Shown: positions 55,177-64,000 of the stretch, piece by piece
How positions within the stretch are numbered: position 1 is the stretch's first letter
Layout: the number at the start of each line of letters is the position of its first letter
Source of the DNA: Anaspis maculata
Taxonomy: Eukaryota; Arthropoda; Insecta; Coleoptera; Scraptiidae
Reading direction: 5' to 3'
DNA length: 64,000 nucleotides
NCBI GenBank assembly: GCA_949128115.1
Contig: OX421963.1
Span: forward strand, 77,061,635-77,125,634
Program-made: the position numbers and the translations under genes
Notes under the pieces: model-generated
Told to the model about the DNA's origin: nothing
Database searches by the model: none
What the model saw: only the letters and a program-made list of their open reading frames with translations

Positions 55177-55643
55177 ACCGTGGGTTCCACAAAACAGATA
55201 ATACGAGATTAGTTGATTTACGATTTTTGTTTGTCAATTTGTAGCTGACTGATCAATGTAAATGCTGGTTTTTCTCTCATTAATGGAAAGATAATTGGTC
55301 TAGTACAGATTTCAGGCATTTTTTGTGAGTAATCACCTAGCATTCAGCAGAAAAAAGTCCAGTTAATCTGCAATCAGCCTTGATCGCTGATCATCTTTTT
55401 TGTGGAACTGACCGTGGGTTCCACAAAACAGATAATACGAGATTAGTTGATTTGCGATTTTTGTTTGTCAATTTGTAGCTGGCTGATCAATGGAAATGCT
55501 GGTTTATTTCTCAATAATGTGAAGATGATGGATCTAGTACAGATTTCAGGCACTTTTTGTGAGTAATCACCCAGCATATAGCAGAAAAAAGTTCAGTTAA
55601 TCTGCAATCAGCCTTGATCGCTGATCATCTTTTTTGTGGAACT
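55177..55643. repeat. 2 x 234-bp tandem repeat
   Basis: ACCGTGGGTTCCACAAAACA occurs at 55177 and 55411 and the units stay aligned through TTTTTTGTGGAACTGAC. They differ by roughly a dozen substitutions and small changes. Each unit contains TGATCGCTGATCATC near its end. No coding potential. Confidence 0.92.
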
Positions 55644-56100
55644 GACGGTCAGGGTGAGTCCTGTTGCTAATTTACAGAACAGAAACTTTGGATGGACTTA
55701 CAGGGTTTATAGAAATGGGAAAACTCATTTGTAAATTCCAAAGAAACCATCTGACTATACTCCGTCAACACTCAAAGTATGTCAGCTTCAATTTGGTTTA
55801 CTTTATAGTTCACTGTCATCGTAAAGCGTTTCTTTGAAACTCAACCAGTGGTGGCAAAGTTACAGATATGGTTACTCGAGGAAAAGTTGCCAAAGCTCGA
55901 CCTCAATAGATCTGTCGCAATTGGTTGAATTTTGTTGACATTCAACATGTAGGTAGATGGTATCCGTAAAGTAAGTAATTGATGCCAAATTGAGACTCCG
56001 TTTCTTTGACCTTCTCCTGAGAAGAAATTTTCTAAATTGGAAAAAAGTTTTAACTTTAAAGTCGGACAATTTCATTTGACAGTAAATTGTCGCCGCATTA
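55644..56100. other. no recognisable feature
   Basis: AT-rich spacer with no gene. Confidence 0.4.
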
Positions 56101-56102
56101 TA

Positions 56103-57878
56103 GCCCAGGAAAGGAATGCAAAATTTTGATGAAATCCAAAATAAATTGAGGAAAATCTGGAAACTTGAGGATTTCTTCAGAATTTGATGGGAAGCAACAT
56201 ACTAAAAGTACCCATCTGTCCGAGGCTTGGCATTTTTTCTGTGGGAGTTCGAAGGTACAAGAAGTTACCATTCTCAAAGTTGGTATTTTTTTTAATTTTT
56301 CTGTTGGACTTTATATTTTCAAGGTCGAGGAACCCAATGCAATGGTAATGTAAAGTGTAACCATTGGCGTACCAGACGGCTGCGAAGTGGCCGAGGTGCG
56401 ATTTTTCATGAAGTCGTATGGTAAACCGTGACTAACAGTTTTATTGACATATTCCGTATCATTTCCTATCAAATCGCACATTCGGATGCCACAAGTAGGT
56501 GTGAAATTCTGATAGAGACGTGTTCAAACCAGCTATTTATATCAAAACATGATTTTTTTCCCCTCAAATTTGAGGCTTTGTAGCTCTAGTTCCATCAGTG
56601 TCCAATGTATTTCTAACTATAATTTTGATTTGAACAGTTGGTTTGGGCTATTACACACACAAATATCATTTGCTGATTGTTTCCTTTGTTTTTAAAAAGT
56701 CACGGAGTGATTTTGTTTCTTGAGATGTATCATGCCAAAGCTTGATTTGACGAAACGTGCTATTTCACAAGAAAAATCAGGTTACGATCAGAATGTAGCT
56801 TTGAATTGGTACTTTTTTCGTTTTAAGGCATGAAAATAGTTTTCTCCATCAAACAAAATTGATTGAATTAATTTCGCAAAGAAACGCAAAGTTTCGATCT
56901 ATAAATTTGTCGTTTTGTTAGCTCCATTTCCATCGTGGTTCAAAACTCCCATGATCACAATTTTGACATAGATTGTTCAATTGACTATTCAATAGATAAA
57001 TTCTACAACTAGAAGTTTCTATCGCTGTTACAAAGTCACACGGTAATTTTGTTCCAAAACGTGCATCATGTGAAATTTAACTTCGAAATCGCATTGTAAA
57101 ATACGGCTCCAATTACAGCTTTTTCCACTTTGTTCAATAGAGGAGACTATTTTCATGCCTTGCAATGAATAAAGAACCAAATAAAAGCTACATTCTGATC
57201 GTAGCCTAATTTTTTCTGTGAAATAGCACGCTTCATCAAGTCAAGCTTTGACGTGGTTCATCCCAAGAAATAAAAAACTCCGTGACTTTGTAAAAACGGG
57301 AAAAGAGATCAGAAAATAATATTTGTGTGTGAAAGAGTTTAAACTAACTGTCCAAATCAAAATCATGGTTGGGAATACATTGGACACTGATGGAACTGGA
57401 GCCACAAAACATCAAATTTGGGGGTGAAAAAATCATGTTTCTTTCTAATGAAACCGATTTAAACACGTCGCTATCAAAATGTTACACTTATTGTTGGAAT
57501 CAGAGAGTGCGATTTAGTTGGAAATGATACCAAATATGTCAGAAAAGTTGTTAGTCATGGTTTACCATAACACTTTGTCAAAAACTGCACCTCGGCCCCT
57601 TCGCAGTCGCCTGGTACGTCACTGGTGCATTACACTTTCTGGAAACTTATTTCATTGGGTTCCTTGACCTTGGAAATATAAGGTCCAATGAAAAAGTGGA
57701 AATAGCAACGATTTCAAAAATAGTAACTTCTTGTACCTTCGACGTTCAACAGAAAAAATGCCAAGCCTCGGACAGATGGGGACTTTTCGTATGTTGTTCC
57801 CTATCAAATTCTGAAGGGATATTCAAATTTTCAGATTTTCCTCAATTTATTCCGGATTGAAACCGGTTTTGCCTGGGC
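56103..57878. mobile_element. foldback element, 1776 bp, TA target
   Basis: The longest arms in the window, about 760 bp each (56103-56865 and 57130-57878). Matching landmarks in order: GCCCAGG / CCTGGGC at the ends, AATAAATTGAGGAAAATCTG, TTGTACCTTCGA, GGTAAACCGTGACTAACA, AAGTCACGGAGT and GGCATGAAAATAGT with their complements. TA flanks at 56101-56102 and 57879-57880. The loop is about 260 bp. No ORF or transposase motif is visible. Confidence 0.9.
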
Positions 57879-57880
57879 TA

Positions 57881-58090
57881 GTAGCATCATTCATTGCCCT
57901 TCGTAACCAGTTTTATTGCGTTACTTATTCTATTCACCAACCTCCCGTCTATCTAGCTCCATACCAATAGATTTTCTAAACTTCATTCTTAGTGCAGTGT
58001 CATTACTCTTCAGACTGCAAAAGAAACGAGAATTGGATTGGATCCACAAATTGCTACATAAGCCCGTACATTTTTTGCCAAATTAGCATA
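57881..58090. other. spacer
   Basis: Nothing recognised. Confidence 0.4.
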
Positions 58091-58744
58091 TTATTGCGAA
58101 ACTCGCTAGAGATCACGACGCGCTAATAAGACACATCCAGTGGTCGAAATGGAAATTTTTACGAACCGGAACGCTAGACAAAGGAAACCGAAAAAGGCGC
58201 CGCAGGCGAAAATTTTTCACGAAAAATAATAATAATGTTGATAATAATAAAAGGTATGCGTATGGAAAATTTATCGACTAAAGTTGATTTGTTCGTCCTC
58301 AATGTGATGCATAAGAAATTGAAGATTTTTTGAGGGGTTTGGTTTTAGGACTATGGACAAAACGTCGCAGTAACAAAAAGTTAGCAGAATTTTATTAGTC
58401 TTAAACCCCCTGAAAAAATCTTCAATTTCTTGAGGATTTAAAATTTTTTCACTACCTAACTAGCTATCGGGTCGACTGAAAGAACACTATACAGCGATTA
58501 TTTTTTATTTTATCATGAGAATCACTTCAACGGTACTTGATAAAATCAAAATAATTGAACAAAATACAAAATTCTTGAAAGGTAACAGCAATAAAATATA
58601 CGTGATAATAAAAACATCAAAGTTTATGTGTCTAACTGGTGACCAAAGTTAAAGAAGATCCCAGATCTCTTGGTACCTGGTCTCCTTCTTGTGTTTTCTT
58701 TTTCTGCTGTTTGTGTCAGATGCAGAATGATGGCCTAAAAATTT

Positions 58745-60364
58745 TCAAAAAATCAATAAAATTGGAGATCTACGACTAGAATAAAACTCACCTTTGGCTA
58801 ACCAGGATCGAACGTAATTTTCTGGTTTAAACTGGGACAGTGGAGGTCCAACGGAATTGATGAACAACAAGGCAGCTGTAGTCTTGATGGAAAGACGGTT
58901 CCTCAGCGGTGTCACTATCTCGTTCATGGCACTGAAGTTGCGCTCGCACTCGCTGGTCGAAATCGGAATGGTGGCAACTGCTCTCATCAAAGGTTCCAAG
59001 TCCTCAGGTATTCCAGTTTCTTCCTCCATTTTGTAGAAGCGGAAGCCTCTAATCACTTGTTGCTCGTTTAAGTGAAATCGGTGACACAGAGATCTAATCT
59101 CTTTATCACCAAATTGTATGTCCACTTCTTCAGTATCACTTCTCTGCCACAGTTTTTTATCCAGTATTTTTATGCAGTCTAATAACTTAGTATATTTTTC
59201 AGCATTTTCTCTGTGGTCAGCTTCATTGCGGGAAACATGAGACGAAGAGGTGGTGATCAGTCGAGCTCTCATATTATTTGCCAAACTTGTATAAAGTTGA
59301 GCATGACTGATCAATTTCACTTTGCCATTATGCAGTTGCACACCATTGAATTTCTTGTTGCCCAAATCTTGCAACGCTGCTGCTAGTTTAGGTCCCACTT
59401 CATTCGCCATAGAATCTAAAACTCTGATTGATGTTCTGATGGCTTTATCGGCGTCTACAAGAGTGATATGGCTTTTTTGCAAATACTCCGATAATTCACC
59501 CAATTCATCAAGAGCATCAGACATTGTGTTGAGGTTGCTGACAAATTCTACCGATGCAATCATTTTGTGAAGGCCGCTATATTTGCTTCTTTCTCTACCA
59601 TCTCTTTTTTGGACCTCTGAAGCACTCTGGAAATGCTGGCAAAGAGATGTGTAATTTTGCAAGACGGCATTCACAGTACGCCTACTGGATGCAATCCAAC
59701 GAACAGAAAAAACTCGACCAATTTTCAAAAGCTGTGTTTCCAAAGTAGCTGCGGCAACCTTGAGTTCGTTTTGATTTTTTGGAGACTGGTGATATAAGGC
59801 GTATATCTTGTCCATGAAAATCTTGAAATGATTAATGCCCACTACTCCATCGACAACATAATCAACTGCCAACTCCAGTCGATGGTTAGAGCAATGCCAG
59901 GTGATTATATCTGGAAACTGACTTTTCAAACGCGTTGCCACTCCTGACTTTTTCCCCAACATCACGGAAGCTTCGTCACATGCAAACCCGATTAAACATT
60001 CTTGAAGGAACTCTATTTCGAATCCGTTCTGCTTCAGACAAATCAATAATTGGTCCGTGATATTTTGTGCAGATGTGTCAGAAAGTTCAATCAAATCCAA
60101 GTTGAAAGCCGTGCCTTGTTCTCGATAACATGTTCTGATAACCACTACAAGAGCTGTTTTTTGACTAAGGGTGGTAGATTCATCTATCATGACCGATATT
60201 TTTCTCTTCGAAGTAACAATTTCACGACAAATAATTTTTTTCATTTCTGAAGCTACATGAACCGCGATTTCAGCACAAGTTTTATCGGAATGTAGAATTC
60301 TTCCCATTGATATTCCGTTCAGAATCTGAAGATCTACGTCAACGGGTAGATCAACAAATGGTCT
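58745..60364 (-). pseudogene. hAT transposase, catalytic and dimerisation part
   Basis: A 520-residue stretch from its first Met, in frame with 19 more upstream codons that follow a TAA. It belongs to the KIAA1586/ZNF862-like hAT group. Visible: VMIDESTTLSQKTALVVVIR near residue 38, with the first catalytic Asp; GFACDEASVMLGKKSGVATR near residue 107, with the second; HCSNHRLELAVDYVV near residue 135, the C-x2-H motif of hAT; and near the C-terminus VATIPISTSECERNFSAMNEIVTPLRNRL, the RNaseH-fold Glu and the hAT dimerisation region. All look intact. It is classed as a pseudogene only because the zinc-finger part lies beyond the stop codon at 60365-60367. Confidence 0.93.
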
Positions 60365-60937
60365 TTAGTGTTTGGCAATTTTATACACCGTTCTGAAAAT
60401 CCTTTCAGTGGCCGAAAAATGTGTTTTATTCATACCGTCAACAACATGTTCCATTGCACCTTTTTTAGCTTGCAGCGAAATTCCAATGGCTTTGATATGT
60501 GCTTCAGATTTTTTATGTCCAAAAATCTTCTTCCGTAAACTAGATTGCTGCGATTCTTTAGTCTTGCCATTTTCCATAACTGCGCACTCCTGCCAGGGCT
60601 TCGAAAGCCTTAAATTTTTGGCACTTTCTGCACATAACGCTTGCACCTTCTTGCACACTGAACAACCCAATGATCTGTTTCTTATTATCAACCATTCATC
60701 AGTACGTTTGAATCCTTCGCACTGGGTTCTAGTCCAACAAGTGGGAATGTCATCATCTTGCAAGTCGTTCAAGTTCAACGTGATTTGATCTCCGTCTTTG
60801 TCACAGCAGTCCTCTTCGCTGTCGCTGGCATTTGTATCAGCTGTTGCTTCTTTATCTCTGGCTTTCTTTGAGTTTGAACATTCGCCTTCATTGGTTTTAT
60901 CGCTGTTTGGCCGTTTTAACCAGTTTAATAAACTCAT
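60365..60937 (-). pseudogene. hAT transposase, N-terminal zinc-finger part
   Basis: A 190-residue frame from ATG to TAA. It starts MSLLNWLKR, has an acidic low-complexity region (residues 25-55) and then a TTF/BED-type zinc finger: W near residue 67, CSVCKK near 91, and H-x5-H (HKKSEAH) near 144. Such fingers bind transposon ends. The frame ends at TAA (60365-60367) and continues in the same phase into the catalytic part, so a single nonsense codon splits the protein. Stop-codon readthrough, a splice or an independent zinc-finger protein are alternatives. Confidence 0.93.
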
Positions 60938-61566
60938 GATGAAATTATTTGTTGCTCACACTTTGCCAAACTTCAACCAATATTTTCCCGCCAATCCAAT
61001 GCTACTGGAGAAGATGCGCTACTTACGTCTAGATGGCGGGTAACGGCACAGCGGCATTTGCTGATAGATGACCATAGTGTACGGGGAAAGCTTCGATGTG
61101 AATACTCACGTGCGTACTAAATGATTACCTACATCGTAAAATTTCACGAGACGGAACGCTTTATGATAATATTTCACGAACCGGAACGCCGTTCCGGTCC
61201 GTTCCGGTACATTTCGATCACTGGACACATCCGCACATTTGGCGGAGGTGCCGTGGCTTCGGGAGCATGCTGGAGTGTACGCGAACCTGATGGACTTTTC
61301 TAGCGCCTTGCAAATGCACTGTGACTGTCGGTCAATGCTAGAATATACCGGAAGACACGTGTAGTATTCTTGAATACAGCACACGAGTATATAATGGTGC
61401 GAAACGGTCAGAGGCAGGCAGTGAACAGTTGAACACATCAGCGAATCTGAAGAAAGCGATATCAAAGTGCGATAGTTTATTTGACGTCTATTCAGTAAAG
61501 TATGCAGTAATAGTGTGTTCAAACGTTCGTCTCTTCAATTAAGTACCCAACGCAAATTCGTAACAT

Positions 61567-61900
61567 GAAATTCAGTCTATAATTCTGTCTTGAATAAATA
61601 CTTTCAATATTTCAGCTTTGTCGCCTTGACTTCTATCGGAGCCCATGGCACCCCTCCAATACAACGGTCGACAATTAATGTTATCATTTTGTATCTGTCA
61701 ACTGAAGGCGAAGGTATGGCAAGGGTCGTTTCAGTTCATTGAATTTTGGAGGGTCTATATTATATAAGCTTCGGGTGTGGGTTTACCTGTACGCGAATTA
61801 CCTGACGGTGCGATAATAAAGACGCAATATTCAGTAAAAATCGTTGGAAAAGTGTCCTATACTCATCGGCGTTTCACAACACCAAAAGTTTTTATCTTAG
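61567..61900. other. no gene; AT-rich
   Basis: Nothing further recognised beyond the LTR-like end. AATAAATA occurs near 61593. Confidence 0.4.
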
Positions 61901-62770
61901 TAGACTTATATCTGTGACGACGCAGAGACGCCAGAGGAAGCGCCTTTATGGCCCATCCCGCGCGCGAGAAGAAGGCATATGCTGATGAGGGGCCATTCGT
62001 GTTTTATGGACCAAACAGAATAACGACCCCGTTTGTTTTTCGAATGCCCATAACTCACGCCTTTCATGCGCCATTACGTGGATATGAAACAAAAGCTGGT
62101 GCGCAACGGAAACGAACCCAAAAACTTCCAGAGAGTCCAGAGCGACCCACCGCGAAGTAAGCCGCTTATATTCTTGGAACAATGTCACACACAGCCACCG
62201 CAAATTGATTAGCGAAACTTGACCCGTCAAGTAGCGGGGGCGGCAAAGTAAAAGAAACGAGAGACGAAGAACGAAAAGCTTTTCCCGCGGAGGAATTATC
62301 GTGTTTCCGCCTCCGCCTTCGTCCTCATCAGATCTTGCTTGACCTACCCCAATCTCCTTCTAATTTCACTCTTTAAAAATACTTTCCCTCGGCTCATTCC
62401 CGTTCATTATTCCCCTCGTGACCCAGTGCTGGCGATGATGCGCGCCTCTTTAATAAGCACCGCCGCCGCCAAAGCGACGCAAGCGCCTCCACCCCCGAAC
62501 TTCAATTAGCTGCGCCGCGGCGCTTAATTACCTTCGGGAAAGAGAGAGGAGAGCGTCGGCAAGGGCAAGCCCGATGCGAGGGGCAGCGGGGCGTCGCGGC
62601 GGTGAGGTTCAAGGCCGCCGGTCGCGGGTCACCGGCCCACTTTCCCTCCCCAACTGGTGGCGGTGGTGGAGGTTCCCACTCCTTCTCGGGAGCGATTTCA
62701 ATTAGCGATTCATCGAGGCCATTATCCTCGCTTGTCTGCTGCGCTTATACTGCTCGTTTGCTTTTTTCTT
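61900..62770. other. GC-rich non-repetitive island
   Basis: The strongest GC rise in the window (62280-62700) with homeodomain-like TTAATTA/CAATTAG motifs near 62503-62530 and 62697-62710, and a GCCGCCGCC run near 62460. No coding frame is recognised; the pattern fits a developmental enhancer or promoter. Purely inferential. Confidence 0.35.
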
Positions 62771-64000
62771 AGTTTTTCTTTTGTAGCTCCAGTTACTTCC
62801 GCTTGATGCTTTCCGGGTTTTCCTTCACTTTTTTTTCATTTTTTCTAGAACTTCTAAGAGTCTGTATCTTTTCTTCCTGAGTGCCAACTTTCTTTGAATC
62901 CACATCAAGACAACCAATTGCTAACATTTCAAGTGATGTTGAATTCTAGTTTGAGGTGACTTCAACTTCAAGTGGGCGCTCTGATTTGAAGAGAAGAATG
63001 TTTTGTTTGAGAGAACAAGTTTTGTGAAATGCCGAAACACTTCTGATGTGAGATGCGATGGCAAGGGTGGAGGTCATCTGGCGTCCATGAAGTTAGGGAG
63101 TTATTTCATGGGTGCTGAATGGGAAATAGGAAGGAAACTCTCCCACTCAACCAACTTTTACTTTTACTCCTTTTACTGGCGGTGACAGCTCAGGCTGAAG
63201 AGAACTAGGACTCAGCCACAGCGGACAAGCCTGATCAGACAGCCTATAGGCGATTCACATTCGAAAAACGCCACCTGGTGTAGAGCTAGCTACTTGATAT
63301 TGGAGGAATTTTTTGAGAGGAACACATACTCGGACGTCTAGTAGCCTAGGTAGGCACTAGTAGATACCTGCAATACCCACATCAATGACATGAAATTTGA
63401 TAAGTAGGAATAATGTAAAAGGAGGTTTGCTGTTGTGTCCCGTATTTGATCTTGTGGTTGGCGTAATTAGCAGGCTACTAGTGGGATCTACTTCCAGAGG
63501 TAAGGGGCTGGAAGACTGCGCTACGAGCGATGCATTGCATTGCAGTTCAGGTGAAAAAATTGGGACGATGACTGTTACATTACACTTTCCGCAGGCAGAT
63601 GCAAGCATAGTATGCTGCTTTGCCAGTAGCTCCCGCCCCTATCATTCCTTCCATTTAGTGCCTGCTGGTTGAACCCAATCCCCAATGGGCCACAAAGCGA
63701 GCCTGAACCTGTATCTTGACAGTGGGGACACAACAAATGATTGCGTCCCAATTACAAAAGTAGCGAACTGAAAAATATAGAATGCGGATCTTCATGTGAG
63801 GTCTAAGCAGAAAATCTTCAGAAAAAAGAGACTAACGACGCAGCCAGCCCAAGCGGTGACCTTTTCTGGCGTGCCAACAGTTGGTGTGTGTGGAGGACTC
63901 GGTTTACAGTCGCTGTTGCTGTTCCTTGGGTGAAAGCTGGGGATGATGCAAAGAAAGGTCTGCGACGACGCTGGCCATCGATGTAAGGCCCAATAAAGAG
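62771..64000. other. right edge, no recognisable gene
   Basis: Short open frames only. The last 300 bases are moderately GC-rich and might be the start of another feature that is cut by the window edge. Confidence 0.35.

Larger units (their letters stand above)
58138..61223 (-). mobile_element. near-intact autonomous hAT transposon, 3086 bp
   Basis: GACACATC is duplicated exactly (58130-58137 and 61224-61231). Ends: CAGTGGTCGAAATG left and CAGTGATCGAAATG right (reverse-complemented), 13 of 14 matching, with subterminal CCGGAACG repeats in both orientations near each end. An 8-bp TSD with CAGTG ends defines hAT. The minus strand encodes a transposase of about 730 codons spanning the two frames described below. 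Confidence 0.96.
58091..61566 (+). repeat. probable solo LTR split by hAT
   Basis: Pieces 58091-58137 and 61232-61566 join across the hAT target into a ~380-bp sequence homologous to the LTR piece at 51584-51905. Its end reads TTCGTAACA, the mirror of the TGTTACGAA start seen in that sister copy; here the start has decayed to ATTGCGAA. A TATATAA box lies near 61392. No coding region of a Gypsy element adjoins, so it is probably a solo LTR, though the true 3' limit could extend to include AATAAA near 61593. Confidence 0.6.

Noticed and set aside
59322..60788. Plus-strand frames opposite the hAT transposase (for example 138 aa at 60372-60788)
   Set aside because: Antisense shadows of the transposase, which has recognisable motifs.
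1..64000. CRISPR array, bacterial operon or phage elements
   Set aside because: No spacer-repeat periodicity, ribosome binding sites or prokaryotic gene packing; all coding relics are eukaryotic transposons.

Overview
This 64 kb window looks like intergenic or intronic DNA from a large, AT-rich insect-type genome that is heavily loaded with transposons. I found no convincing host protein-coding exon and no canonical functional tRNA or rRNA gene. The organism call is inferred from the mix of elements: insect-style Ty3/Gypsy pol relics, AP-endonuclease LINEs, hAT elements of the KIAA1586/ZNF862-like group, a Tigger/pogo-like transposase, a tRNA-headed SINE and many Tc1/mariner-type foldback elements. 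The species cannot be named from the sequence.

Layout, left half. 0-2 kb is unassigned. 1.98-4.22 kb holds a ~397-bp tandem repeat whose third copy is split by a 1.3-kb TIR element. 4.28-4.44 kb is a 16-bp minisatellite abutting a broken Ty3/Gypsy gag-protease-RT (4.44-5.9 kb). 9.14-10.24 kb and 19.06-20.92 kb are two oppositely oriented copies of one non-autonomous hAT family, each with a perfect 8-bp target duplication; a strong hairpin lies just beyond the first. 11.0-13.45 kb is a decayed antisense LINE inside a degenerate satellite. 22.3-27.8 kb is a nearly complete I/Jockey-like LINE, interrupted in ORF1 by a foldback element and carrying three frameshifts. 28.8-31.9 kb holds two more foldback elements; the second carries two inverted copies of a Tc1/mariner-like transposase C-terminus.

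Right half. 33.8-35.2 kb is a dead Tigger-like transposase on the minus strand. 35.36-40.30 kb is a foldback element with a very young LTR retrotransposon inserted in it (36366-39118; LTRs differ at 1 of 692 positions). That element encodes only one 266-aa ORF, a Gag N-terminus fused in frame to the last ~68 residues of Pol. 40.9-41.65 kb and 43.55-45.61 kb contain three more foldbacks, one with a Tc1-like transposase tail. 46.65-46.98 kb is a tRNA-derived SINE with a 14-bp target duplication. 47.6-55.1 kb carries three 5'-truncated LINE copies and a degraded antisense Ty3/Gypsy RNaseH-integrase. 55.18-55.64 kb is a 2x234-bp tandem repeat and 56.10-57.88 kb a 1.78-kb foldback. 58138-61223 is a nearly intact autonomous hAT (perfect 8-bp TSD, matching TIRs, ~730-codon transposase with one nonsense codon) sitting inside a probable solo LTR.

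Taken together, the order of insertion can be read directly: satellites first, then LINEs and foldbacks, then the hAT and the LTR element. Several short GC-richer, non-repetitive islands (about 1.1-1.7, 14.8-15.2, 32.2-33.2, 42.6-43.0, 46.0-46.5, 50.2-51.0 and 61.9-62.8 kb) are the best candidates for host regulatory sequence.
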